Assembly (NCBI GenBank): GCA_018402015.1
Contig: JAGYJL010000025.1
Coordinates: 1 to 35,489, forward strand
Direction: 5' to 3'
Source: Flavobacteriales bacterium
GTDB taxonomy: Bacteria; Bacteroidota; Bacteroidia; UBA10329
DNA length: 35,489 nucleotides
Shown: positions 17,842 to 25,680 of the stretch, one piece after another
Layout: every line of letters begins with the position of its first letter
Numbering within the stretch: the first letter of the stretch is position 1
Notes under the pieces: model-generated
Databases searched by the model: none
The model's input: only the letters and a program-made list of their open reading frames with translations
What the model was told of the DNA's origin: nothing
Program-made: the position numbers and the translations under genes

Positions 17842-18560
17842 TCAACAGATCATCATCAATCGCGTTTGGCCTGTCTTTTCCTCAGGTGCACGGTGAATAC
17901 ACGGTTGGACCTTTTTTTCTGGATGATCAACAGCCAAACGCCACATATTACCAAGACCTAAGTTGATGGGTTTAGCCGAAGGTTTAGCTTGATAATGAAG
18001 GTGAAAGGATCTTTCCTTTAAAAATGATTCGAACCCATCTTCTGGGCCGTTATATCCTTTTCTCAGTTCTGGGTGCGTAATTCTGGAATCAATATCTTCT
18101 GTTCGGCTTGTGCATTCGGTAGTATGTCACTGGAATTGCCATGGTAGGTAAGACAAAAAGGTATTTACGGGTACAGGAGCGCTATCTACATGAAAAGAAT
18201 ACACATCGGTTGGAAAGAACGGGAAGGCATCACGTTCGTAGTAATTGATAAGATTAAGATTTGGCGAGGCGCCATGCGCTGTCAACAGTTTCCAGGTCTT
18301 GTAGCAGTATTTCACGCAAGCTGCCCCGTGCACTCAAGGTAAGTTCGCGAAGCTCCTTCTTCCAGCATAATCAAGTTTTCCGCAGGCTTTAACTTTCAAC
18401 GATCTCAGAAAATCACTGACAAGGTTGCGCGTCCAACAGATGGCATTCATTTCACCAGCAAAAAGGCGTAAACAAGCTCGGAAACTCGTTACCTGGGTGA
18501 ATTTGACTCTCGGCAGCTACGTCTATAGTCAGTGAAGATTTTCGAAGAATCGGTTTTAGG
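17842..18560 (-). pseudogene. Frameshifted gene with HxD...H motif, DUF1826-like
   Basis: No intact frame exists, but switching frames on the minus strand reads a coherent ~210-230-residue protein. Pieces in order include FAGEMNAICWTRNLVSDFLR, KELRELTLSARGSLREILLQ, SPNLNLINYYERDAFPFFPT, YSFHVDSAPVPVNTF, TYHGNSSDILPNAQAEQKI and NLGLGNMWRLAVDHP, then CIHRAPEEKTGQTRL ending MMIC at TGA 17842-17844. At least four frame changes are needed (near 18450, 18365, 18260, 18150 and 18063). FHVD plus a later IHR gives an HxD...H...R pattern as in cupin-type Fe(II) oxygenases, and the FHxD...TYxG spacing recalls DUF1826; both are inferences. The N-terminus is unclear. Sequence errors are as likely as true inactivation. 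Confidence 0.5.
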
Positions 18561-18760
18561 ATGAGGCAGTTAGCAGCTCGTGTTTTATCGCAAGCTAAAG
18601 AGTTTCTGTTCCGCTGTGCTGAGCTATCTTGTATCAAAACCCGCCAACTGCTTTTAAAGCATCCAGCCATTCGACATGAGACAACTCCAATAGCTTATGT
18701 CATTCTAGTAATCGCGCTTTGTTTTTTAAACAGTTTCGGGCATTGGAGCTGCTCATTTGT
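18561..18760. other. Region with no clear gene
   Basis: About 200 bp between the broken minus-strand gene and the YceI-type gene. A minus-strand frame is open through part of it and could hold the real N-terminus of the broken gene, but it has no recognisable sequence. It presumably also contains the promoters of both genes; I could not identify them. Confidence 0.4.
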
Positions 18761-19297
18761 ATGAAAACACTACTTGATATCTGTACCTGTCTTTAGGTCA
18801 ATTCTTTCTGACAATTGGCGCTGAGCGGAAATGCACAGACCATTGACACGGATAAATCGAGCGTTAGCCGTAAGATCAAGAACCTTTGGTGAATACGGTG
18901 AATGACCTTTACTGGAATGAAGGGTGACATTAATTTCAATCCAGATAAGCTAGATGCTGCATACTTCAACGTGTGCGTTGACGCATCAACCATTGAGACT
19001 GGAATTGACAAACGGGATGAACATCTTAAAACAGCCGATTTCTTCGATGTGGCGCAATTTCCTACCATATGTTTTCAATCTAAAGCTGTAAGCAAGATAG
19101 ATTCAACTTACAGGACAACCGGAACGCTAACCATGCACGGGGTTGAAAAAACGGTGGAGATCCCATTCTCCTTTGATGGCAAAACCTTAAGAGGTTCCTT
19201 AACGCTTAATCGTCTCGATTACAACGTAGGTACTGAAGTTGGTTCTTTTACCGCAGACGAAATGGTGAATCTGACAATTGTCACCACGCTGAACTAA
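18761..19297 (+). pseudogene. YceI-family secreted protein gene, frameshifted near its 5' end
   Basis: The C-terminal 131 residues are intact from 18902 (TFTGMKGDINFNPDKLDAA ... RDEHLKTADFFDVAQFPTI ... TLTMHGVEKTVEIPF). They are typical of YceI lipocalin-fold proteins that bind polyisoprenoid lipids in the periplasm. Upstream, ATG 18761 starts MKTLL, and in another frame ALSGNAQTIDTDKSSVS and KIKNL give the expected end of the signal peptide and first strands. Joining VNTV to TFTGM needs one more base near 18900. The total span (537 bp) equals a normal ~178-residue secreted YceI protein. The frameshifts are probably sequence errors. It lies just upstream of crtI; isoprenoid binding would suit a carotenoid locus. 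Confidence 0.75.
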
Positions 19298-19312
19298 GCC
19301 AAGCGATAATTC

Positions 19313-19320
19313 TACTTTTG
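19313..19320 (+). promoter_or_regulatory. Candidate -7 promoter box of the carotenoid operon
   Basis: TACTTTTG matches the Bacteroidota TAnnTTTG box and lies 19 bp before the crtI GTG start, after the YceI stop. No TTG at the usual -33 spacing is visible, so support is partial. Confidence 0.45.
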
Positions 19321-19339
19321 CGCCTAAAGAGCGGAAGTC

Positions 19340-20821
19340 GTGGGTAAAAAGATCTCTATTATAGGTAGTGGGTTTGCTGGATTGGCCGCGGCTGCCAGCT
19401 GTGCCAAGAACGGTCATGACGTAACGGTTTACGAAAAGAACCACCACATTGGAGGCCGCGCAAGACAATTTAAAGCAGAAGGTTTTGTATTCGACATGGG
19501 GCCTAGCTGGTATTGGATGCCGGAAGTGTTTGAGGATTTCTACAATCAGTTCGGGCACACTGCTTCCGATTTCTACCAATTAGATCGCCTATCCCCTTCT
19601 TACCGCGTTTATTTTGGTAAAGACGATTTTGTGGATATTCCCTCCAGTTTGGATGAGATCTACCAACTGGTAGAAACCATAGAAAAAGGCGCTGCCGTTC
19701 AATTGCGGAAATTCCTTAAAGAAGCCGAGTACAAGTACAATGTAGGAATGAAGGAATTCGTGTTCAAGCCTGGCCTTTCCGTGCTTGAATTCATGGATAT
19801 TCGATTGATGATGAGCGCCTTTAGACTGAATATGTTTCAATCGATAAGCGCACACATTCGGCAGCATTTCAAGAATCCTAAACTGATTCAAATTCTAGAA
19901 TTCCCAGTGCTATTCCTCGGTGCCAAACCAAGCGAAACGCCAGCCATGTATTCATTAATGAATTATGCTGATTGGAATTTAGGCACGTGGTATCCGCAAG
20001 GCGGGATGTACAAGATCATTGAAGCTATGGAAAGCATCTGCTTGGAGCAAGGTGTCAGGATTGAAACAGATACCAACGTGAAGCAGATACTTACCAAGAA
20101 CAAACTCGTCAGTGCAATCAGTATCAACCAGAAAGAAATTGAATCGGATATTTTGATTGCCAGTGCGGATTATCATCATGTGGAGCAACACTTATTGGAA
20201 GAGAAATACCGCAATTACACCGAGAAGTATTGGGATAGTAGACAACTTTCGCCATCGTGTATGATCTTTTATGTGGGCGTAAAGAAGCGACTGGCAAATC
20301 TGCTGCATCACACCTTGTTCTTCGATACAGATTTCGATAAACATCTCACAGAGATATACGACACCAAAGTGTGGCCTAGCAATCCACTATTCTACGTTTG
20401 CGCCCCTTCTAAAACAGATGATTCCGTAGCACCAGAAGGTTGCGAAAACCTCTTTCTGCTCATACCCGTAGCGGTTGACCTCGATGATAAGGAAGAAACG
20501 CGTCAACATTACTTCGATCTGCTACTTGACCGAATAGAGCACATAACGGGCGAGAACGTGAAAGAGCATGTTGTATACCACAGAAGCTTTGCTCATCACG
20601 ATTATAAGACAGATTATAACGGATATAAGGGCAATGCTTTCGGGTTGGCTAACACACTTAACCAAACTGCAATACTTAAGCCGAGTTTGCGCAATAAACA
20701 CCTGAAAAATCTTTTCTTTGCAGGACAATTGACCACTCCTGGCCCAGGTGTTCCACCATCACTCATCTCTGGCCAGGTTGTTGCAGCACAAATTGAAAAG
20801 GAATTTGGCCATAAGCGTTGA
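19340..20821 (+). CDS. crtI: Phytoene desaturase
   Basis: A 493-residue FAD-dependent enzyme converting phytoene to lycopene (four desaturations in the CrtI type). GTG 19340 starts directly at the dinucleotide-binding strand: KKISIIGSGFAGLAAAAS, then YEKNHHIGGRARQF, the typical GxGxxG and GGR pattern. FDMGPSWYWMPEVF is a CrtI hallmark, and the C-terminal FAD motif reads FFAGQLTTPGPGVPPSLISG. The length is standard and no frameshift is seen, although both flanking zones are damaged. The function is supported by crtB 14 nt downstream and by crtZ, lycopene cyclase and glycosyltransferase genes after it. It is the first gene of the carotenoid operon. Confidence 0.95.
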   Translation: MGKKISIIGSGFAGLAAAASCAKNGHDVTVYEKNHHIGGRARQFKAEGFVFDMGPSWYWMPEVFEDFYNQFGHTASDFYQLDRLSPSYRVYFGKDDFVDIPSSLDEIYQLVETIEKGAAVQLRKFLKEAEYKYNVGMKEFVFKPGLSVLEFMDIRLMMSAFRLNMFQSISAHIRQHFKNPKLIQILEFPVLFLGAKPSETPAMYSLMNYADWNLGTWYPQGGMYKIIEAMESICLEQGVRIETDTNVKQILTKNKLVSAISINQKEIESDILIASADYHHVEQHLLEEKYRNYTEKYWDSRQLSPSCMIFYVGVKKRLANLLHHTLFFDTDFDKHLTEIYDTKVWPSNPLFYVCAPSKTDDSVAPEGCENLFLLIPVAVDLDDKEETRQHYFDLLLDRIEHITGENVKEHVVYHRSFAHHDYKTDYNGYKGNAFGLANTLNQTAILKPSLRNKHLKNLFFAGQLTTPGPGVPPSLISGQVVAAQIEKEFGHKR

Positions 20822-20835
20822 GAGAGTTGAGCAAG

Positions 20836-21683
20836 ATGGATAACCCCAAAGTTCTGTTTGACAGTGTATCTGACCGATGCAGCAAGTTGGTTACGAGCAC
20901 GTATAGCACATCGTTCTCTCTTGCCATCCGCTTCCTGCACAAGGATTTTGAGAAACCGATTCATGGCATCTATGGTTTTGTACGCTTGGCAGACGAGATC
21001 GTAGACAGCTTTCACGATTATCAAAAAAAGGAACTCCTTACCCGCTTTACCAACGACACCTATTTGGCCATTGAAGAAGGCATTTCACTCAACCCTATTC
21101 TGCATAGTTTCCAACAGGTTGTAAATAACTACGGAATTGATCGCGAACTGATCCGTTTTGCGCGGCATGGCGCGTGGACCTCAGAGGAAAGAGTACAACC
21201 AAAGAAATACGAGGCCATTTTCTGGGCTCTGCTGAAGTCGTAGGCCTTTATGTGCTTGAAGGTTTTTACAGAAGGAACACAGAAACGTACGAGCAACTGA
21301 AAGCATCTGCCATGAATTTGGGGTCTGCATTTCGAAAATCAATTTCCTGCGAGATCTTAGAAAGCCGATTACAACGAACTGGGACGGTCCTATTTCCGGA
21401 ATAGGCGTGACCCGCATTTCGATGATGCCACCAAGCAGCGAATCAGAAGAAGACATCAAGCCGATTTCGTGCAGGCTATGAAGGAATCATCAATCTGCTG
21501 CCCAAAGCCTGGGCTGGCATTTACTTGGCTTACATCTACTACACCGCGCTATTCAAGAAATGCTCAGAATACTCCATCAGCCGCATTTTAGAAGAACATG
21601 TCAGCATTTCCAATAGAAGAAAAGCTTCGTTATTGCTACATTTGGGGTCTTATGTTAAATCCTCGCTTCAATCTCTGCTATAA
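20836..21683 (+). pseudogene. crtB: Phytoene synthase gene, frameshifted as read
   Basis: The first ~110 residues from ATG 20836 are intact and are clearly phytoene/squalene synthase: STYSTSFSLAIRFL, then GIYGFVRLADEIVDSF with the first Asp motif (D53 and D57). After about 21165 the frame changes repeatedly, but later pieces match the family: LGSAEVVGLYVLEGF, AMNLGSAF, DDATKQR, AGYEGIINLLPKAWAGIYLA, SISRILEEHVSISNRRKAS and the end SYVKSSLQSLL at TAA 21681-21683. The span of 848 bp corresponds to the normal ~280 residues. The enzyme condenses two geranylgeranyl diphosphates into phytoene, the substrate of CrtI just upstream. Whether it is functional depends on whether the frameshifts are real. 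Confidence 0.85.
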
Positions 21684-21685
21684 GG

Positions 21686-22194
21686 ATGAGAACGCTCTTC
21701 ATGGCGTTGCTTCTTTCAAGTTCTGCGTTTTCCATAGGACAACTTACTTCTTGACATCAGAAAGAACATCGGAGAAGTGTTCAATACCGACGTATGTATT
21801 CGGTTCTATGGTGTTCGATGATAAACAGATGTTGAGGAAAAGCAATCTCCTGCTTGGATACAAAGAGAGTTGCTGTGGAAATGGGAATGGCCCGTCACCA
21901 CCCAGACGTATTTGAAAATGAGCCTTTGGGCGATGGCAAAAAAACTGAGAAATCCATAGCCAACGACCCTAAAAGCGTGAACTGCGCTTCCTTCGATTGA
22001 CCATTTCAAACCTTCCTTGCCCGCCTTTTTAGGCTATTATGCAGACAAGGAGAAAACGACAAAGCATTTGGCACTTGCCAATTTGGAAAAAGCACCAAGC
22101 GAAGAATTCAAAACTCGGTTAGAAGTTTGTTACGCGTGCTGAGGAAGAAGGGAAAACTTTGGTAAAACTTTCATTTAACAGCAAAGAAACTTAG
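21686..22194 (+). pseudogene. Small secreted protein of unknown function, frameshifted
   Basis: ATG 21686 is 2 nt after the crtB stop and starts a signal peptide (MRTLFMALLLSSSAFSIGQL). After frame changes the rest reads LDIRKNIGEVFNTD, VAVEMGMARHHPDVF, then SIANDPKSV, RFLRLTI, LGYYADKE and ANLEKAPSEEFKTRL, a helical protein of about 140-165 residues. From memory, small secreted proteins with an 'RFLRL' helix of this kind occur within flavobacterial carotenoid clusters, with no known role. The exact 3' end is uncertain: the TAG at 22192-22194 or an earlier TAA. Confidence 0.5.
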
Positions 22195-22302
22195 TTTAGA
22201 TAGTTGGTCTGAACTTCCTTTCATCATCTAGTTTTTGTAAATGGAAATCAACTTATCCGCCTGATTTCTTCACCGGTTTTAGAATTTTGCACTAGAAGTA
22301 TT

Positions 22303-22750
22303 TAAACTCATCAGATTGCAAATAATCATCAATATACTGTGGGTCGTAGTTGCCTTTTGGGCGATGGAGTTTGTTGCGTGGTTTGCGCATAAATACGTTA
22401 TGCACAGTTTGCTTGGGCGATTCACGAGACCACCTGGCCCAACGGGGTCCAGTTCGAGAACGATTGGTGGTTGCACTTTGATGTTTGCCATTCCAAGTTG
22501 TGACTCAACATGCAGTTTGGCGTTATGAATGGTTTTGATTTTCGGTTTTATATCGGCCTTGGAATTCTATTCTACGGTATTGCCTACGTAAGCGTTCACG
22601 AAGTAGTGATATAACCGCTGGGGAACGCAATGAATCGAGAATCGTTATTTGCAGGTTTGGCACGTGCTCACATTTGCGCATCACAAGAAGCACAAGGAAA
22701 AGAAAATGGCGAGTGCTTTGGGAATTGCTCATCGTTCCGGGTCTAAATAA
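22303..22750 (+). pseudogene. crtZ: Beta-carotene hydroxylase gene, frameshifted
   Basis: The N-terminal part is readable from about 22316: a hydrophobic segment then FWAMEFVAWFAHKYVMHSLL, the first histidine box of CrtZ-type fatty acid hydroxylase-superfamily enzymes. Later pieces in other frames give FYIGLGILFYGIAYVSVHEV (membrane segment plus His) and AHHKKHKEK with GECFG, the last His box. The middle HEDHH-type box is scrambled in the sequence as given. The length (about 448 bp) fits a normal ~150-residue CrtZ. It adds hydroxyls at C3 and C3' of beta-carotene to give zeaxanthin. No clean ATG was found, and the start is approximate. Confidence 0.75.
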
Positions 22751-22829
22751 CTAGAAAAGATTAGTTTACCATTCAAATTGAGTTTGCATGTGCTTCGCTG
22801 AACCGCGGCGTTCCTTACCTAATTCAGCT

Positions 22830-23524
22830 GAAATTCCAAAGTGACTTCACGTACACCTACTTGCTTGTCAATTTGGGATCGGTTCTCGTTCCGCTCCTTT
22901 TCTCATTCAGAGTCTAAGGTCAGGTTCTACAAAAGTGGAAGCACCTCTTCCCGCTCTTTTTTTTATTCCCCACTGCTGTTTGCATTCTTAGTTTGGGATA
23001 GCATTTTCACTGCTCAAGGCGTGTGGGGTTTCAACCAGGAATACCTTGCAGATCTATCTGCACAACTTGCCACTGGAAGAAGTACTGTTCTTCATCTGCA
23101 TTCCATATTGCTGCGTTTTCAGCTACGAGTGCTCAACTATTTCATCAAAGAAGTGTGTAACAAGGAAACTTCCTGCAGCATGGTTTCTACTATCATACGT
23201 ACATTCTGGTTGCAGCAGCTTTTCAGTACAGCGATAGAAACATACATTTCAGGACCTCTGTGCTTACAAGTGCTCCTGTTATTGCATTTGGTCATTCTGA
23301 AAAGGAATATTTGAACGATTGGTGTTCGCTATCTCGTCATCCTTGTTCCTTTCTTTATTGTTAATGGAATCCTGACTGGAACAGGATTGGAAAGAAATCC
23401 GGTGGTATGGTGACAACAATGAAGGAAATCTTGGCATCCGATTATTGACCATTCCAATTGAGACGCCATTTACGGTTTCCTTGCGGTGCCAGTAATATCT
23501 CGCTACGAATACTTTAAACGATGA
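22830..23524 (+). pseudogene. Lycopene beta-cyclase (CrtYcd / CarR type), frameshifted
   Basis: Readable pieces in shifting frames are TYTYLLVNLGSVLVPLLFSF, LFPALFF, WDSIFTAQGVWGFNQEYL and LHNLPLEEVLFFICIPYCCV followed by FSYE. Then come GILTGTGLE, LGIRLLTIPIE and a final YEYFKR before TGA 23522-23524. The PLEEVLFF...E pattern and a second T-IPIE copy are the two halves of the heterodimeric-type (CrtYc plus CrtYd, fused) membrane lycopene cyclase family common in Flavobacteriia, unrelated to FAD-type CrtY. The total of about 230 residues is normal. It cyclises lycopene to beta-carotene. The stop overlaps the ATG of the glycosyltransferase gene. The 5' end is approximate because the ATG is not intact. 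Confidence 0.8.
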
Positions 23525-24778
23525 GAATCGGTCTTCAGACATGGGGTACCGAGAAGGAGACTTCACTGTATTTTTGGCCTTAGCCATTGGACTGAAATGC
23601 AGGACACCGTAACCTTGGCCTATACCAGTATTGATGGAAAGGATTACGCTTCCCGTTCCTGATGTGAAAGGAATTGAATTGATGCAAGCGAATGGAAACG
23701 TACCCGGTCCTCAACCGATTTCAATCCGTATGCTGTAAAGGCAAAGAAACCGGGTTCTTTTGCCGAATACACAGAATTGTTGAAGCGCTATTTCGAACCA
23801 TATACGGAAGCCATGTACACGGCATCGGTCAGTTTATGCCAACAAAACGATGCGGTTATCGGGCATGCGGTGTATCGCCACCGTACTCCACTGCCAGTCA
23901 AAGAAGTTCCGCGTACCAAAGAATCTCTTTGGTGCTTACACCCTTGGTTGTGCGGTCAATTTTGTTTCTCGATCGGTCTGAATCTCGGTCCGATTTTAAA
24001 TGCGTTCTTATGGACCGTTGGCGGAATGGTTTCAACAAACTGGTGGTTCTCTACCGCAAAGAAGATCCGCAAGCGTGAAGGTTTGCTCAGCATCAAAAGT
24101 CTGCAAAAGGAACTTTTCACTTCCGATGTTTTGACCATCGTTGCGGCAAGTGAGGCGCTGTGTGAACGTCCCAGCGATTGGGGAAAGCACATACAGCAAA
24201 GTGGTTTTTTAAATCTGCCAGAATCAGTTTCCAATTGGGAAATGCCAGCCGATCTGAAGCTTTTCCTCGACAATGGAGAACCTCCTGTTTATATGACTTT
24301 CGGTTCGTGCATGCAGTTCGATCTAAAGGAATCTACCGAACTACTGATCAAAGCAGCTCGAATCTGCGGCAAACGTGTCATCATTCAATCTAATTGGGAC
24401 TCGATAACAAAACCAGATGATCTGAATATCTACTGCACTGGCAGCGTGCCGCATTCCGCTCTGTTTAAACATTGTTCCGTGGTGGTCCATCATGGTGGTG
24501 CGGGAACTACGCAAGCAGCGCTGCTGGCAGGAAGACCATCTGTTGTGGTGGCCCATGGATTTGATCAGGTATATTGGGCCAAGTTGCTGCATGATAATGG
24601 TCTTGGTGGAAAACCTTTGTCGAGAAGCAATCTCAGCGCAGCAGAACTTGCACAGACCATAAAAACCGTTCTTGCAAATGATGCTTTTAAAAGGAACGCT
24701 GAACAGATCAGTACCAAAATGAAAAACGAAAATGGCGTTTCCCGTGCCGTTCAATTGATACAGAATTTAAAAGAATGA
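23521..24778 (+). pseudogene. GT1-type glycosyltransferase, CrtX-like, frameshifted at the 5' end
   Basis: ATG 23521 overlaps the cyclase stop (ATGA) and starts MRIGLQTWGTE. In shifting frames it continues as FLALAIGL, YTSIDGKDYAS, GIELMQANGN and FNPYAVKAKKPGSFAEYTEL. From 23777 to 24778 an intact frame encodes the last 333 residues: an acceptor-side region with two hydrophobic stretches, then the nucleotide-sugar half with PPVYMTFGS and VVVHHGGAGTTQAALLAG (from about 24482), FDQ and the C-terminal helix. HHGGAGTT is the UDP-glycosyltransferase GT1 signature shared with zeaxanthin and sterol glucosyltransferases. In this operon zeaxanthin or another hydroxylated carotenoid is the likely acceptor (inference). 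Its full length of about 419 residues is normal. Confidence 0.8.
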
Positions 24779-25566
24779 TAGAAGGAAACCTGCATAAGAT
24801 GAATACCGAATTCGGTTCTCCGATCAAGTACAGTTTGCATTTGAGCGGAGATGAATTGAATATGAACAAACTTCTTGGGCAGAAACTGAGGATAGAGTTT
24901 CAAGGCAGAATAAATTGTGTAGCCTGCGGAAGAGCAACCAAAAAAGCTTTCGGACAAGGTTTCTGTTACCCATGCTTTGCCAATGCACCCGAAAATGCCG
25001 AATGTATTGTGCGTCCTGAGCTCTGCGAAGGACATTTGGGTAAAGGCCGTGATCCAGAATGGGAACTGAAATACCACGTTCAGCCTCATTTTGTCTATTT
25101 GGCAGTAAGCAGCGGACTGAAAGTGGGTATTACACGCGCTACCCAGATTCCTTATAGATGGATCGATCAAGGTGCTTCTTCTGCCATTATTCTTGCAGAA
25201 GTTCCTTACCGAAGATTATCTGGAGACATTGAAGTTGCCCTAAAGGCACATTACGCTGACAAGACCAACTGGCAACGGATGCTAAAGAACGAGATCTTGG
25301 ATGCAGACCTCACCGAAAAGAAAGCTGAGGCCAAACAATTACTACCTATAGAATTGCAGCAATACGTTACATATGATGCGCAAATCTGGAATCTCGAATT
25401 CCCATCTCTCGATACGCCTGCCAAGGTCAAAAGCATTCGGCTGGAAAAACAAGCAGAACTTGAAGGTGTGCTAACGGGCATCAAAGGCCAATACCTCATC
25501 TTCGATAATCAGCATGTTATTAACGTTCGCAACCATGCAGGTTACTTCGTTCGCTTCAGTTTCTAA
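24775..25566 (+). CDS. DUF2797 family zinc-motif protein
   Basis: A 263-residue soluble protein whose ATG overlaps the glycosyltransferase stop (ATGA), placing it in the carotenoid operon. It has a putative zinc site from paired cysteines: CVAC (48-51), CYPC (64-67), plus C77 and C84. PHFVYLAVSSGLKVGIT (about 104-120) followed by RWIDQGA (128-134) resembles the strand-turn-strand and Arg helix of GIY-YIG-like folds. The rest is alpha/beta with no further motif. I recognise the DUF2797 pattern, but its biochemical role is not established. Being last in the operon could be accidental. The frame is intact, in contrast to the genes just upstream. Confidence 0.8.
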   Translation: MIEGNLHKMNTEFGSPIKYSLHLSGDELNMNKLLGQKLRIEFQGRINCVACGRATKKAFGQGFCYPCFANAPENAECIVRPELCEGHLGKGRDPEWELKYHVQPHFVYLAVSSGLKVGITRATQIPYRWIDQGASSAIILAEVPYRRLSGDIEVALKAHYADKTNWQRMLKNEILDADLTEKKAEAKQLLPIELQQYVTYDAQIWNLEFPSLDTPAKVKSIRLEKQAELEGVLTGIKGQYLIFDNQHVINVRNHAGYFVRFSF

Positions 25567-25680
25567 CAAACCTTTGTCGAAAGCTTGAGTAACTTGATCT
25601 TTCGTTTTTCAACATTCGTCTTCCTTTTTACTAATTTGCGGCACTTATCCCAAAGTTGTACATGTTCTGAATTTGAATTC

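Noticed and set aside
22841-23314. A 157-residue frame starting at a GTG within the cyclase region
   Set aside because: It is a chimera of frames: only part of it (around the WDSIFTAQGVWGFNQEYL stretch) agrees with the cyclase family, and the rest is out-of-frame sequence.
17815-23800. A mobile element or horizontally acquired island causing the broken genes
   Set aside because: No transposase, integrase, inverted-repeat ends or target duplications were seen, and the damaged genes belong to a coherent carotenoid locus with intact members.
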